This document shows positions 16,601 through 25,923 of a stretch of DNA of 47,428 nt, in pieces. Under the pieces are notes generated by a model. That model was not told the DNA's origin and ran no database searches. It saw nothing but the letters and a program-made list of their open reading frames with translations. Source of the DNA: Spirulina sp. CCY15215 (GTDB taxonomy: Bacteria; Cyanobacteriota; Cyanobacteriia; Cyanobacteriales; Spirulinaceae); contig NZ_JACSWA010000358.1 in NCBI RefSeq assembly GCF_016888125.1, positions 1 to 47,428 on the forward strand, in the 5' to 3' direction. Each line of letters begins with the position of its first letter. Position 1 is the first letter of the stretch. The position numbers were made by a program, and so were the translations under genes.

Positions 16601-18376
16601 AAACCCAGAGGCTTTAATTTCCTCTAACTCTGCATTGTTCAAAATCGGGGTTTCGATTTTGAGAACTTTCGCGCTTTCCGGTTGAATTTCTAGGAGATTG
16701 CCGCGATCGCCTAATGTCATATTCAAGGACATGACTAAACTTTCTCGCAAAGGGTCGATTGGTGGGTTTGTTACCTGTGCGAAACGTTGTTTAAAATAGT
16801 CGTAAAGTAAGCGAGGCTTATTCGACAACACAGCTAGAGGGATATCATCTCCCATACAAAAGGTCGGTTCTTTCCCGAGAGTCGCCATCGGTACGACAAT
16901 CATATCGACATCTTCTGCGGTGTAGCCAAATGCCGTTTGCGTCTGCAATAATTCCGTGGCTTCTAAAGTTGGCGTTTCCGTGAAAGACTGGGGAGACACT
17001 TGCACCCGATGCGCTTTCACCCACTCTCCATAGGGATGCTGTTTGGCGATCCGTTCCTTAATTTGCCAATTTTTCAGCACTTCATGGGAGTCTAGGTCTA
17101 CTGCAATGGTTTGACCGGGCCCGAGTCTGCCCTTTTCCACGATATCCGCTTCCGGCAGTTCGACCACCCCGGCTTCCGAGGAAACGACGATGTAATTATC
17201 CTTAGTAATACAGTAGCGGGCGGGGCGCAAACCGTTGCGATCCAAAGTTGCCCCAATGGTTTTACCATCGCTGAACACCAATAAAGCGGGACCGTCCCAA
17301 GGTTCTTGAATGCTGCTGTAATAGTCGTAAAAGCCGACAATTTCTGGGCGATCGTCCAAATCTGGTTGATTCTGATATGCCTCTGGGACGAGAATCATGG
17401 CCGCTTCTAAAGGCGATCGCCCGGTTCGGACCAACAATTCCATCGCGCTATCCAAGTTCGAGGAATCGCTGTTCTCTTGATTAACAATGGGGGTTAAGCC
17501 TTTTAACTCTGTAGAAGTCCAGCCTGGGAAGTTCAGATGATTTTGCCGTGCCGCCATCCAGTTAATATTCCCCAGAAGGGTGTTTATTTCGCCGTTATGC
17601 CCCAATAAACGCATGGGTTGAGCTAGATACCATTTGGGCATGGTATTGGTGCTGAAGCGGCGATGATAGACGGCAAAGGCGCTGCGATAATCGGGGTTCG
17701 CTAAATCCTTGTAAAACTGCTCTAAAATCTCAGCGCGAACCATCCCCTTGTAAACGAGGGTACGACAGGAGAAAGAACAGATGTAGAAATCATCGCTTAA
17801 GCGCTTACCGACGCGACTGCGGGCAATGTAGAGGGCGCGATCGAGTTCATCTCCGGCCAAGGTTGAAGATGTTACCATGACCTGTTCGATGCGAGGTAAA
17901 TTTTCTTTCGCCTGTCGTCCCAATATTTCTGGAATAATGGGAACTTCTCGCCAGCCCAAGAACTCTAATTTTTCCCCCTTAACCACTTCTTCAATGTACT
18001 TGCGATGTTCTTTCGCTTTTGCCTCATCTTGCGGTAGGAAAACCATCCCTACCCCCAACCGATCCAGGCCGGGCATTGTAATATTATTCTCGCTAAACCA
18101 TATTTGAAATACTTCTCGGGGAATTCCGGTCATCACCCCAGAACCGTCTCCTGTATCGCGATCGGCACTACAGGCACCCCGATGTTCCAAGCACCCCAAA
18201 GCAATTAAAGATTGTTGGACGAGTTTATGCGTTCTTTTGCCGGTCGGATCGGCGATAAAGCCAACACCACAGGCATCCCGTTCTTCTACCAGCCAAGGTT
18301 GACCGGGATAGGGATGTTCGGCAACGGAGAGGGTTGAGTGTTGCCGAAGCGAAGAGAAAGAGTTTCGGTTTTCCAT
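13610..18376 (-). CDS. gltS: Ferredoxin-dependent glutamate synthase (Fd-GOGAT)
   Basis: It converts glutamine and 2-oxoglutarate into two glutamates using reduced ferredoxin, the main route of ammonium assimilation after glutamine synthetase. The frame opens at 18436; the ATG at 18376 (MENRNSF, 1588 residues) fits best. Cys36 in RDACGVGF is the N-terminal nucleophile after propeptide removal. The amidotransferase domain comes first, then the central domain, the FMN barrel ([16 protein letters not shown]), the 3Fe-4S cysteines in [12 protein letters not shown], and the C-terminal beta-helix with repeated Gly motifs. No gltD lies nearby, in keeping with the ferredoxin type. About 870-905 an in-frame repeat encodes SPLTPLNK twice. 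Convergent with the small gene at 13354; a terminator separates them. Confidence 0.96.
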   Translation of the reverse strand: MENRNSFSSLRQHSTLSVAEHPYPGQPWLVEERDACGVGFIADPTGKRTHKLVQQSLIALGCLEHRGACSADRDTGDGSGVMTGIPREVFQIWFSENNITMPGLDRLGVGMVFLPQDEAKAKEHRKYIEEVVKGEKLEFLGWREVPIIPEILGRQAKENLPRIEQVMVTSSTLAGDELDRALYIARSRVGKRLSDDFYICSFSCRTLVYKGMVRAEILEQFYKDLANPDYRSAFAVYHRRFSTNTMPKWYLAQPMRLLGHNGEINTLLGNINWMAARQNHLNFPGWTSTELKGLTPIVNQENSDSSNLDSAMELLVRTGRSPLEAAMILVPEAYQNQPDLDDRPEIVGFYDYYSSIQEPWDGPALLVFSDGKTIGATLDRNGLRPARYCITKDNYIVVSSEAGVVELPEADIVEKGRLGPGQTIAVDLDSHEVLKNWQIKERIAKQHPYGEWVKAHRVQVSPQSFTETPTLEATELLQTQTAFGYTAEDVDMIVVPMATLGKEPTFCMGDDIPLAVLSNKPRLLYDYFKQRFAQVTNPPIDPLRESLVMSLNMTLGDRGNLLEIQPESAKVLKIETPILNNAELEEIKASGFAVTELSTLFDVATGLNGLEAALKKLCNNAAESVKAGSKILILSDRVSRSDAQLTMMNQDSLYIPPLLAVGAVHHHLIREGLRLRASLVVDTAQCWSTHHFACLVGNGASAICPYLALETIRGWWHNPKTQKLMENGRVPQMTVVTAQIQYRKAVEAGLLKILSKMGISLLSSYHGAQIFEAIGLGEEVVNLSFNGTTSRLGGMNLSDLAKEICAFHHRAFPELADKKLKNFGFINYKPGGEYHMGSPEMAKSLHKAVRGFEEMKKSRNESLNKESPLTPLNKESPLTPLNKGGKEGSELIAENYDHYETYLQYMEGRPPTALRDLLDFKSDRASIPLNEVESVEEIVKRFCTGAMSLGSLSREAHEGLAIAMNRLGGKSNSGEGGEDPQRFLTINDVDENGHSPTFPHLKGLRNGDSASSFTKQVASGRFGVTPEYLMNGKQLEIKVAQGAKPGEGGQLPGPKVSSYIAMLRRSKAGVPLISPPPHHDIYSIEDLSQLIFDLHQINPEAKVSVKLVAEIGIGTVAAGVAKANADVIQISGHDGGTGASPLSSIKHAGVPWELGVTEVHRMLMENGLRDRVLLRADGGLKTGYDVLIAALMGAEEYGFGSVAMVAEGCIMARVCHTNQCPVGVATQQERLRKRFPGTPDHVVNFFLFVAEEVRQLLAKLGYRSLLEVIGRSNLLKVRGKQVTKTQHLNLTCFTLPPVTEDRTFLNHEPVHSNGPVLDDRLLKDAEIANAIAHQGAVTKEIDIVNTDRATGTRIAGEIAKRYGNGGFEGQLNLNFKGAAGQSFGAFNLPGMILRLSGVANDYVGKGMHGGEIILTPPAEATYDPSENAIVGNTCLYGSTGGTLYANGRAGERFAVRNSKGVAVIEGAGDHCCEYMTGGTIVAIGSVGRNVGAGMTGGLGYFLDEDGKFAARVNPEIVSIQRVTTPAGEAQLKGLISAHAERTGSAKAKAILANWSEYLGKFWQVVPPSEADTPEASAVASEEKALSSV
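15724..15792. repeat. GGGGG-TTA palindromic repeat inside gltS
   Basis: The palindromic unit CCTTATTAAGG with G-rich flanks (TTAAGGGGGGTTAGGGGGG) occurs in a 27-bp period inside the gltS reading frame, with a third partial copy. On the coding strand each period reads NKESPLTPL, so the frame is kept. The same C/G-rich palindrome family forms the intergenic block at 32699-32826. Confidence 0.9.
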
Positions 18377-18745
18377 ATTTACGACTTGACTTAAACGAAC
18401 AATAGCAACTTGGGGAAGGAGACAAGATTGAATCAAACGAAATGGCGAGAGACTATGAATTCTAGCCAGCTACATTTCTGAACCGCAAACGGCACAACTC
18501 AAAATGGATCTGGCGTATAAAAAAGGGGAAATAGTGTTTCCGCTTGTCTTTTGCCCTCGCAGAGTCTCTGGGATCGATCCCACTGCGCTTTGCGTAGCAA
18601 TCGATTGTAATACGATCTTGCGATTCAATTAAGGTTAGTCTGAACATTATCATGGGGAATGCTTGAACTTGGCAAATTTTTCACATTATTTTCGATCGCC
18701 AACCCATCCAAGAAATCGCGTTTCGATCGCTAGGAGAGAAAAAGT
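18377..18745. other. Intergenic region between gltS and the glycosidase gene
   Basis: The 369 bases hold the divergent control regions of gltS and the gene at 18746. I looked for the NtcA consensus GTA-N8-TAC, expected for nitrogen control of gltS, and did not find a good match. A minus-strand frame of 63 codons (18462-18653) has no family resemblance and no ribosome site, so I do not call it. An AGGAG ribosome site precedes the 18746 start. Confidence 0.5.
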
Positions 18746-20722
18746 ATGAGTATGGAGAATCAGTATCGTAACCGAGGGCGCAGCCGCCACTTACGGCGCA
18801 GGAGAAGGGGTAGAATGTCTTTGCGCTTGGGATTGGCGATCGCGATCGCGCTACTCACTTTCGCGTTATTAATTTCCAGTTTATCGATGGCGCGAATGGT
18901 TTTCACAGCAGGCGATCGCCCTCCCCCATCTCCGTATCCTACAGCCCTACTGGTGGCCAATGATTCCCCGGTTGAAGCTGCCCCGGTTGAAGTTACTTCT
19001 GCGATCGCCATCGAGAAAGGCGATCGCCTCTCCCTGAATGGTAAAACCTTTTCTGGGGCCTGGATCCAGTGGCAAAATGGGGACGAGACAAGAACTGGAC
19101 TCAGCGATACTGCGACGGAAGCCATTTTAGGTATCGAGTTACTCGACACGGAGGATGCAAATATTCAACCCATGCGCTGGTTTGGCATCTCTCAAACCTT
19201 ATCCGTCCATTTTATCGATGCTTACCGCTATCTCGATATTACGGATATCCTCACAGAGATTAACTGCCAAGTGCAAACCCATGAAAGTATTTTAAGTATC
19301 GATTTTGCTCCTCCCAGAATTAACAATATCGAACAACAACATCAGGGGGAAGGAGGAAAAATGACGATTTCTCTCGATCGCCCCACATTTTGGCAAGTCA
19401 GCCAAAATCCCAAGGAAGGAGTTGTCATGCTGGAAGGAAGCAATATCGCTGAGTTGCCCCTTGATGGTAGCGAAAATGGCAGCCAATTTCAACATCTGTT
19501 TTTATTTCCCCAACTCTTCCCTTCCCGCCAAAATCAACCTGCAAAACTGAATGCGAAGATCGAACTAGAAAAATTACGCACTAAAATCCAGATTGACCTA
19601 CCGGAAGGCAACCAACTCCAAGTAACCTCGACGGCTTCTCCTCCCCAACTTATCGTTGATGTCCGTCCCGATGCCCTGGCAGAACGAAATATTATTGTTG
19701 CACCTGGAATGCGCTGGCAGCAACGTTATGTTCCTTCTGATAATACCCGTTTTCCCGTCACTTCCTTAGAATTTAATCCCCGCGATCCTAATATTGCCCT
19801 GAGACCGATTTGGGGCAACCCGCGATCGATGCAGGGCACCGAACCTTTAGTGACGATGGGACGGCAGTGGCAAGCCTTTGCAGCCATTAATGGGGGCTTT
19901 TTCAATCGTGATAATCGTTTGCCTCTGGGGGCTATTCGTCGGGATGAAAAATGGTTTTCGGGGCCGATTTTGAATCGGGGGGCGATCGCCTGGGATGACG
20001 CGGGGAATGTGGCGATCGGGCGTTTATATCTGCGGGAAACCCTTGTCACCTCAACTCGTCAACGCTTGTTTGTGCTTTTCCTCAATAGCGGCTACTTACA
20101 GGCAGGAATTGCCCGTTATACCTCGGAATGGGGGGCGCAATATACCCCTCTCACCGATAACGAAACGATTGTTCTAGTGGAAGGCGATCGGGTTACGCAA
20201 CAGCTTCCGGGGGGAAAAGCGGGACAGTCAGCATTTCCCATTCCTTCCGGGGGTTATCTTCTCACGATTCGCGGGGGCAGTGCTTCCTCTCGGGATCTGG
20301 CGGTAGGAACTCAGGTGAGTCTTGAAAGCGAAACCGTACCGCCCAATTTTGGCAATTATCCCCAGATTATGGGGGCGGGTCCCCTTTTACTCCAAAATGG
20401 ACAAATTGCCCTCAATGCAAGCGATGAAAAGTTTAGCAATGCTTTCAATGGTCAAGCAGCCTCTCGCAGTCTTATCGGCATAACTCGCCAAGGTACTTTA
20501 ATCATTGCTGCTATTCACAATCGTCCTGGGGGACGGGGACCCACTCTCAATGAACTGGCTCGGCTGGCTTTAAATTTGGGCATGGTGGATGCGTTAAATT
20601 TAGATGGGGGAAGTTCTACTTCTTTTTACTTGGGAGGTCAACTGGTCGATCGCTCTGCCGTTACTGCCGCCCGCGTTCATAATGGGATTGGGATTTATCT
20701 GAAAAGCGCCAACTCTCGTTAG
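18746..20722 (+). CDS. Phosphodiester glycosidase (NAGPA/DUF2233) family protein
   Basis: The 658-residue product starts with a very basic tail (RNRGRSRHLRRRRRGRMSLR) and one membrane helix (about 28-48), so the body should lie in the periplasm. Residues about 50-310 are an unassigned beta-rich region. The C-terminal part (about 350-655) matches the phosphodiester glycosidase domain: AAINGGFFNRDNRLPLGAI, GAGPLLLQNG, and LNLDGGSSTSFYLGGQLV. Relatives remove GlcNAc caps from phosphodiesters and occur in exopolysaccharide proteins, so a role in cell-surface glycan turnover is likely. The start has AGGAG 11 bases upstream. It stands alone with its own terminator. Confidence 0.88.
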   Translation: MSMENQYRNRGRSRHLRRRRRGRMSLRLGLAIAIALLTFALLISSLSMARMVFTAGDRPPPSPYPTALLVANDSPVEAAPVEVTSAIAIEKGDRLSLNGKTFSGAWIQWQNGDETRTGLSDTATEAILGIELLDTEDANIQPMRWFGISQTLSVHFIDAYRYLDITDILTEINCQVQTHESILSIDFAPPRINNIEQQHQGEGGKMTISLDRPTFWQVSQNPKEGVVMLEGSNIAELPLDGSENGSQFQHLFLFPQLFPSRQNQPAKLNAKIELEKLRTKIQIDLPEGNQLQVTSTASPPQLIVDVRPDALAERNIIVAPGMRWQQRYVPSDNTRFPVTSLEFNPRDPNIALRPIWGNPRSMQGTEPLVTMGRQWQAFAAINGGFFNRDNRLPLGAIRRDEKWFSGPILNRGAIAWDDAGNVAIGRLYLRETLVTSTRQRLFVLFLNSGYLQAGIARYTSEWGAQYTPLTDNETIVLVEGDRVTQQLPGGKAGQSAFPIPSGGYLLTIRGGSASSRDLAVGTQVSLESETVPPNFGNYPQIMGAGPLLLQNGQIALNASDEKFSNAFNGQAASRSLIGITRQGTLIIAAIHNRPGGRGPTLNELARLALNLGMVDALNLDGGSSTSFYLGGQLVDRSAVTAARVHNGIGIYLKSANSR

Positions 20723-20753
20723 CGATCTGTCATTCTGTATAATTCTGTATAAT

Positions 20754-20774
20754 AGAGTCAATTTGTTTGACTCT
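20754..20774 (+). terminator. Terminator after the glycosidase gene
   Basis: AGAGTCAA and TTGACTCT form an 8-bp stem with a 5-base loop, followed by TTCTTA. It lies 32 bases beyond the stop at 20722 and just before the Uma2 gene. Two copies of ATTCTGTATAAT lie directly upstream of the hairpin (20731-20752) and may also contain a -10 box for the next gene. Confidence 0.55.
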
Positions 20775-20791
20775 TTCTTAACTTTGAGGCA

Positions 20792-21643
20792 ATGGTACAA
20801 CAACTTTTTCCTCCTTCCATTCAAGAAGACCTTATCTATCCCGATAGCGACGGTAAACCTTTGGCTGATAATACCACTCAATTACGGTTAATTTTTACCA
20901 TTAAAGGGGGTCTCGATGCTCTCTTTAAAGACAGAGATGATGTGTTTATTGCTGCGGATCTCTTGTGGTATCCGGTTAAGTTAACCAAATCTGAAATTAT
21001 TACTCAAAAAAAGCCGAAAAAACAAGCGCCCGATGTGATGGTCGTATTCGGACGACCGAAGGGAGACCGAGGTTCTTATATGCAGTGGAAAGAGGATAAT
21101 ATTGCTCCGCAGGTGGCTTTTGAAATTCTTTCTCCCGGTAATCCAAAAGCAGATATGGAGACCAAATTTGATTTTTATCAAGAGCATGGTGTCGAGGAAT
21201 ATTACTTGTATAATCCGAAAAAGAATCTGCTGCAAGGATGGTTGAGACAGGGGAAGAAGTTGAAAGAAATTGCTCAAATGGACGGCTGGAGAAGTCCACT
21301 GTTAGGCATAAGGTTGAGTACAAGTGAGGGAGATTTAGCTTTATTTCATCCCAATGGGGAGCGTTTTGTTGATTATGTTACGGTGGTTGAACAACGCGAT
21401 CGCGAACGATTAGAAAAAGAGCGGGAAAAACAAAGGGCTATTCTGGCTGAAAACGATCGCGATCGCGAACAATTTGAGAAAGAACTCGAAAAACAAAGAG
21501 CCGATCGCGAACAATTGGAGAAAGAACGAGAAAAACAAAGAGCCGATCGCGAACAATTGGAAAAAGAACAAATCCAATCCGAGTTACAAAAACTACAAGA
21601 AAAACTAAAACAGTTGAATATCGATCTCGATTCTCTCACTTGA
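20792..21643 (+). CDS. Uma2 family (DUF820) nuclease-fold protein with coiled-coil tail
   Basis: Uma2 proteins have a restriction-endonuclease-like fold and are greatly expanded in cyanobacteria; their targets are unknown. Here the core (about 1-180) has KKQAPDVMVVFGRP, APQVAFEILSPGNPKADMETK (the expected acidic and lysine residues) and YLYNPKKNLLQGW. The last third (about 195-283) is a highly charged coiled coil built from a repeated REQLEKEREKQRAD unit, so the protein probably oligomerises. The start ATG at 20792 is the only good choice. Nothing suggests inactivation, and no partner gene is evident. Confidence 0.9.
   Translation: MVQQLFPPSIQEDLIYPDSDGKPLADNTTQLRLIFTIKGGLDALFKDRDDVFIAADLLWYPVKLTKSEIITQKKPKKQAPDVMVVFGRPKGDRGSYMQWKEDNIAPQVAFEILSPGNPKADMETKFDFYQEHGVEEYYLYNPKKNLLQGWLRQGKKLKEIAQMDGWRSPLLGIRLSTSEGDLALFHPNGERFVDYVTVVEQRDRERLEKEREKQRAILAENDRDREQFEKELEKQRADREQLEKEREKQRADREQLEKEQIQSELQKLQEKLKQLNIDLDSLT
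21400..21570. repeat. 42-bp coding tandem repeat in the Uma2 tail
   Basis: The DNA AAACAAAGAGCCGATCGCGA recurs with a 42-bp period, and each unit contains a HIP1-like GATCGCGA. It encodes the 14-residue coiled-coil unit of the Uma2 gene. Copy number may vary between strains by slippage. Confidence 0.75.
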
Positions 21644-21725
21644 TTCTTGATAGCGCAATGGTATTTTTTCTCACTATTCTAGAGGCGCGATCGCCATTTT
21701 CAGCCAATCTACTCAGAGGGACAAT

Positions 21726-23036
21726 ATGACAGAAGATTTTTACCAAGAAGGACTCGCAAAAGCCAAGCTGGGGGACTATCTAGGGGCGATCGCGGCATTT
21801 ACCCAAGCCCTGCAATGCAATCCCTATTTTGCCGATATTTATTACCAACGCGGTTTGGCTTATTTTGACACGGGGGAATTACATCAAGCCAGTTTTGACT
21901 ATTCCCAAGCAATCGATCGCGATCGCGACCATTTTTCAGCCTACTACAGCCGCGCTTTAGTTCGTGTCGCCTTGAAAAATCTACCCGGTGCGTTGGAAGA
22001 TATTGAATGCGCCCTTCGTCTCAAGGATAACTCTGCCCCAGCCCATCAATTACGAGGAACGATCCGGCGTAAAATGGGAGATGGTTCCAGTGCAGTTCTC
22101 AGTTTTAAACGAGCAGGAGAACTTTATCTCGCACAAAATGATAGTGAGAGTTGTCGTCGTTGTTTAGCACAAATTGAACAACTCAAACCAAAAACGCCTT
22201 CCCCCACTCCTCCCACTTCTCCCACTCCTCCCACTTCCCACGCTTCCCAAAAAGAATACTACCTTCAGCTTTTAGAACGGGCAGAAAAAGGGGACGATCG
22301 CCAAGCCATTCAAGATTTAGATTGGTTGCTGCAAGTGGATTCTCTTGATGCCCGCGCTTATTGCTGTCGTGGTATTCTGAAAGGTAGAAAAGGCGATCAC
22401 CACGGTGCGATCGCGGACTTTAATCAAGCCTTGCGACTCAATCCCCAAGATGATATTGCCTATCGTAATCGAGGTAAAATACGCAGCCAACTGGGGGATA
22501 ATGGGGGCGCGATCGCGGACTTCGATCGCGCTTTACAAATTGATTCTCACAATGCTTTGCTATTCTCTGCCCGGGGAGATGCTTATCAAGCTAACAATAA
22601 TTACCAAGATGCGATCTTAGATTATTCGCGATCGCTGGAATTGAATCCCGAAAATGCGGAAGTTTATCTCTCTCGCGCCAAAGTTTACGAGTATTTAGAG
22701 GACAAAGAGAAGGCGATCGCCGATTATCAACAAGCGGCGGATCGCTTTTGTGAGAAAGAAGATTGGACGAGTTACCAACTCGCCTTAAATGGGCTGAAAA
22801 AATTCCAATGGTTTCTACCGCGATCGGTCGTTTCAGAAGGTTCTGATATTCCTCAAATCTCAACACCTTATGTTCAATCAAATGCCTCTCATCGACAACT
22901 TTTAACTCTTGTTGGAGGTCATTGGTCCCTTGCTGAACGCTTAATTGGCCAAGCTAAATATGATTATCCTGGAAAATCTGAGATTTGGTATTTAGAAAAG
23001 GTAATTTGCGATATTGAACGCGATCGGGGTACGTAG
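21726..23036 (+). CDS. Tetratricopeptide repeat protein
   Basis: The 436-residue soluble product has two TPR blocks. Repeats 1-4 (about 5-150) follow the pattern YQRGLAYFDTGELHQASFDY. A Ser/Thr/Pro linker (about 157-172, TPPTSPTPPTS) separates them from repeats 5-9 (about 175-345: GILKGRKGDHHGAIADFNQA and others). The last 50 residues (HRQLLTLVGGHWSLAERLIG, then WYLEKVICDIERDR) are a conserved extra domain on many cyanobacterial TPR proteins. It is probably a protein-protein scaffold. It converges on txlA; the two stops are separated only by the palindrome at 23037-23055. Confidence 0.9.
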   Translation: MTEDFYQEGLAKAKLGDYLGAIAAFTQALQCNPYFADIYYQRGLAYFDTGELHQASFDYSQAIDRDRDHFSAYYSRALVRVALKNLPGALEDIECALRLKDNSAPAHQLRGTIRRKMGDGSSAVLSFKRAGELYLAQNDSESCRRCLAQIEQLKPKTPSPTPPTSPTPPTSHASQKEYYLQLLERAEKGDDRQAIQDLDWLLQVDSLDARAYCCRGILKGRKGDHHGAIADFNQALRLNPQDDIAYRNRGKIRSQLGDNGGAIADFDRALQIDSHNALLFSARGDAYQANNNYQDAILDYSRSLELNPENAEVYLSRAKVYEYLEDKEKAIADYQQAADRFCEKEDWTSYQLALNGLKKFQWFLPRSVVSEGSDIPQISTPYVQSNASHRQLLTLVGGHWSLAERLIGQAKYDYPGKSEIWYLEKVICDIERDRGT

Positions 23037-23055
23037 GGGTTTGGTCTCCAAACCC
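23037..23055. terminator. Palindrome GGGTTTGG-TCT-CCAAACCC between convergent genes
   Basis: A perfect 8-bp stem with a 3-base loop exactly fills the gap between the stop codons of the TPR gene and txlA. A 25-base stretch including it is repeated identically at 36075-36099. It is both a dispersed repeat and a likely two-way terminator. Confidence 0.8.
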
Positions 23056-23607
23056 TCATCTTTCTGTTTCTTGAACTTGGCTGCCATGACTGCGAGGATC
23101 TTCGGGAGTTGCATTCGGTTTAATTTGGGCATCAAATTGAGAAACCTTGCCCGTTGTATGGGCATAAGGCAGCGTAACATCGGCAATTAAGGCTTGTAAA
23201 TCTGCCTCCAAAATAGAGCGAGGTTGTTCCCCCAAAGATTCTCCAACGGTTTCTCCCTGTCGATCCAAATAGACAAAATGAGGAATACCATCAACTCGAT
23301 AACGAAAGATTTCTGGCAACCATTTGTTATTATCCACATTGAGCATGACAAAATTTACTGCATCCCCATACTCCCCCTTAAGTGCCTGCAAATCTCCCGC
23401 CATTACTTGGCAACTGGTACACCAAGTCGCATAAAATTCCATTAACGAGGGTTTACCATTCTCTAAAGCAACTTCTAAAGGTATGGCTGCTTCTGCTTGA
23501 CTGTCAAGAGATGCGTCGCTTCTTTCCGTTTGCAGGGCAAAGAAAAGCGCAAAACTTAAAACAAATGCTACCAGTGCGATCGCAATTTTTCCGAGACGAT
23601 TGTTCAT
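23056..23607 (-). CDS. txlA: Thioredoxin-domain protein, TxlA/HCF164-like
   Basis: The 183-residue product has an N-terminal membrane anchor (LGKIAIALVAFVLSFALFFA) followed by a thioredoxin fold with the active site WCTSC in EFYATWCTSCQVM. Cis-Pro lies in VDGIPHFVYLD. The C-terminal region YAHTTGKVSQF is typical of the TxlA/HCF164 group, which carries reducing equivalents across the thylakoid or plasma membrane for cytochrome and photosystem assembly. The gene stands alone and converges on the TPR gene. No odd features. Confidence 0.88.
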   Translation of the reverse strand: MNNRLGKIAIALVAFVLSFALFFALQTERSDASLDSQAEAAIPLEVALENGKPSLMEFYATWCTSCQVMAGDLQALKGEYGDAVNFVMLNVDNNKWLPEIFRYRVDGIPHFVYLDRQGETVGESLGEQPRSILEADLQALIADVTLPYAHTTGKVSQFDAQIKPNATPEDPRSHGSQVQETER

Positions 23608-23683
23608 AATAATTAATAACAGGATATTGAGAAAGTCTTCTGTTTAATACTTTAGCAAATAACCAATCACTCAGCACAACACA

Positions 23684-24088
23684 ATGAAAAAAAGAGTAAC
23701 TTTAACTTTTCCGAAACGTACCGTACAGATGGCAGTCACTTATCGACTGGCAAAAGATTTTAATGTCGCTGCTAATATTATTCGAGCGCAAGTTGCCCCC
23801 AATCAAATTGGTAAATTAGTCCTCGATCTTTTGGGGGATATTGATGCCATTGAAGCAGCCCTCGAATGGATGCGATCGCAAGATATTAATGTTTCCTTAG
23901 CAAGTCGAGAAATCCTCATTGATGAAGAAAGCTGCATTGACTGCGGTTTATGTACGGGAGTTTGTCCTACAAAGGCATTGACCCTCGCGCCAGAAACCTT
24001 TAAACTACAGTTTCATCGCTCTCGATGTGTCGTCTGCGAACAGTGCATTCCTACTTGTCCCGTCCAAGCGATTTCAACTAACTTTTAA
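23684..24088 (+). CDS. NIL domain, 4Fe-4S ferredoxin-type protein
   Basis: The 134-residue product joins an N-terminal NIL domain (about 1-80, KRVTLTFPKRTVQMAVTYRL, also found in methionine ABC transporters) to two 4Fe-4S motifs, CIDCGLCTGVCPTKA and CVVCEQCIPTCPVQA. Both cysteine sets are complete. This NIL-ferredoxin combination is typical of cyanobacteria, and a link to sulfur or methionine metabolism has been suggested from the NIL domain. The gene is separate from the following kinase gene by 50 bases and may share a transcript with it. Confidence 0.9.
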   Translation: MKKRVTLTFPKRTVQMAVTYRLAKDFNVAANIIRAQVAPNQIGKLVLDLLGDIDAIEAALEWMRSQDINVSLASREILIDEESCIDCGLCTGVCPTKALTLAPETFKLQFHRSRCVVCEQCIPTCPVQAISTNF

Positions 24089-24137
24089 AATAGCCTGGTA
24101 AAATAGCCTATATCATAAAAATTTTTAAATTTAGCGA

Positions 24138-25502
24138 ATGCAGAACAAATTTGGTTCTGAAAAATCTTCTCATGCTTCAAAAATGGAGCGAGATCTCGAT
24201 CTCGATACAACCCTCCAAGAACTTCCTCTCTACGATAGCGCGATCGCCATTTCTTGTTTAGGGGTTGAACTTGCCGATCTGATCGCCCAAAATCCTCGGC
24301 TTCCGGGGGTACTGTTAACAGATGGCGAAGAATTAGTGGGCATTGTTTCTCGTCGTCAGTTGTTGGAGTATTTATTACTTCCTCAAGGCATGGGCTTCTT
24401 TTTAGATCAACCTTTGCAAGTATTTTGGGGACATAATAACGCCGATATTTTGATTCTACCCGGTAATATGCACATTTTAACAGGAATGCAACGGGCATTA
24501 AAGCGATCGCCTCGCATTATTGCGGACCCTATTGTTGTACAACTCTCCTCTAGTGAATACAGAATTTTGGATTTTGGACAATTGAGTTTAGTCTCATGGC
24601 AAATTCGCGGTATCGAGGCTCAAGTTCGCTACGAACGTTCTCACGCACAAATGATTCAAACTGAAAAAATGGCGAGTTTAGGGCGTTTAGTGGATGGAAT
24701 TGCCCACGAAATTCTCGATCCAGTGGGTTTTATTTGGGGAAATCTGACCCATATTTCTAGCTATAGTCAAGATTTATTAAACTTACTCTCTGCTTACGAA
24801 GGAGATAATATGAGTGTTTCTCAAAAAGTCGAGAATCTTCGCGAAACCATTGAGATTTCCTATTTACAAAAAGACTTTCCTCAAGCAGTTGAAAGCATTG
24901 CCACAGGAGCAAAACGCTTGCGGGATCTCGCCATGAGTCTGCAAAACTTTTGTCATGTTGATGAAGTTTATCCCAAACCTGCGGATCTCCATTCTTGCTT
25001 AGATGGCATTATTTTGCTCTTAAAAAGTCGTCTTAGTAGCGATATTCAGATTGTGCGAAATTATGGACATTTACCTCCCATTGTCTGTTATATCGGTAAG
25101 TTAACGCAAGTCTTTACTAATATTTTTACAAATGCGATTGATGCGTTACTCGATCGCGCTGCAACGCAAAAATGGAAACAAGAATTCGATCGCACTTTTT
25201 TAGCTCAAAATCCACCCAAAATCGAGATTGAAACCCAAATTTTTTCCCGTTCTTCTTCGCGAGATAAATCAATTAAGGAGAGATTTATTTCGATTCGCAT
25301 TGTAGATAATGGTATCGGCATGACTCTCGAACAACAGGAACAAATTCGCGACTCTTTTTCGATAGAAAGAAGAGCAGCTAAAGAAACCAGTTTGGCTATT
25401 AGCTATCAAATTGTCACGGCCAAACACGGAGGAACATTCAATTTTAAATCCCAGTTGGGAGAAGGCAGTGAGTTTGAAATCATCCTACCTTTGCTGCAAT
25501 GA
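24138..25502 (+). CDS. Sensor histidine kinase with CBS-like N-terminus
   Basis: The N-terminal half (about 20-150) contains GVLLTDGEELVGIVSRRQLL, a CBS-pair-like segment, and a second related stretch. The phosphoacceptor region has MASLGRLVDGIAHEILDPVG; the family usually reads HEINNPV, so the histidine is kept but the following residues differ. The ATPase part has the N box FTNIFTNAIDALL, G1 (VDNGIGM) and the terminal GTFNFKSQLGEGSEFEI. There is no membrane segment, so it is cytosolic. No response regulator is next to it. An adjacent NIL-ferredoxin hints at a redox signal, but that is only position. Confidence 0.88.
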   Translation: MQNKFGSEKSSHASKMERDLDLDTTLQELPLYDSAIAISCLGVELADLIAQNPRLPGVLLTDGEELVGIVSRRQLLEYLLLPQGMGFFLDQPLQVFWGHNNADILILPGNMHILTGMQRALKRSPRIIADPIVVQLSSSEYRILDFGQLSLVSWQIRGIEAQVRYERSHAQMIQTEKMASLGRLVDGIAHEILDPVGFIWGNLTHISSYSQDLLNLLSAYEGDNMSVSQKVENLRETIEISYLQKDFPQAVESIATGAKRLRDLAMSLQNFCHVDEVYPKPADLHSCLDGIILLLKSRLSSDIQIVRNYGHLPPIVCYIGKLTQVFTNIFTNAIDALLDRAATQKWKQEFDRTFLAQNPPKIEIETQIFSRSSSRDKSIKERFISIRIVDNGIGMTLEQQEQIRDSFSIERRAAKETSLAISYQIVTAKHGGTFNFKSQLGEGSEFEIILPLLQ

Positions 25503-25536
25503 TTCCCATTAACTGCCGAGGAAAATTCATTATAAT

Positions 25537-25923
25537 TCACCGTTGATATTCTCGAATCATAAAAAATGGGCGATCGCTCCCTTTTTGATTTTTCTGGAGT
25601 ACCCTAATCAAGCGATTCTGCAAACTTTGTTGAGCAATTAGATAATCGTTGAGTACCTGCACTAAACTCATGCAATCCGGATCGTCTTTACAAACGACAA
25701 TCCCCCCATGTTCGATACCGCTAAGATGCAAATTGAGGAAATCATCTCGATTGAATGTTACCACGCAGCGATCGCTTTCCGTTGCCATTTTTAAGACGCG
25801 ATCGTCCGCAATTCCTTGGTTTGCATTTCCCGCTTCGTAAGAGGTTAAAACATCATACCCCAATCGTCGCAACTCATTCACCAATCCGGCTGATAAGTTT
25901 TCATTGGCATAAAACTTAAACAT
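25537..25923 (-). CDS. DUF5615 PIN-like toxin
   Basis: The 128-residue product has FKFYANENLSAGLVNELRRL with the conserved N-terminal acidic residue, VLTSYEAGNANQGIADDRVL, and VVTFNRDDFLNLH, the pattern of DUF5615. That is a Mut7-C/PIN-like fold thought to act as a ribonuclease toxin. The frame opens at 25953; the ATG at 25923 (MFKFYANE) matches the family start and overlaps the DUF433 stop by 8 bases. It is the second gene of the DUF433-DUF5615 pair. Intact. Confidence 0.85.
   Translation of the reverse strand: MFKFYANENLSAGLVNELRRLGYDVLTSYEAGNANQGIADDRVLKMATESDRCVVTFNRDDFLNLHLSGIEHGGIVVCKDDPDCMSLVQVLNDYLIAQQSLQNRLIRVLQKNQKGSDRPFFMIREYQR

Noticed and set aside
18462-18653. 63-codon minus-strand gene upstream of gltS
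   Set aside because: No ribosome site, no family resemblance and no supporting hairpin or promoter.
18377-18745. NtcA-binding site before gltS
   Set aside because: No GTA-N8-TAC match at a suitable place was found by eye.
21373-21639. Ser/Cys-rich minus-strand frame
   Set aside because: Shadow of the 42-bp coding repeat of the Uma2 gene.
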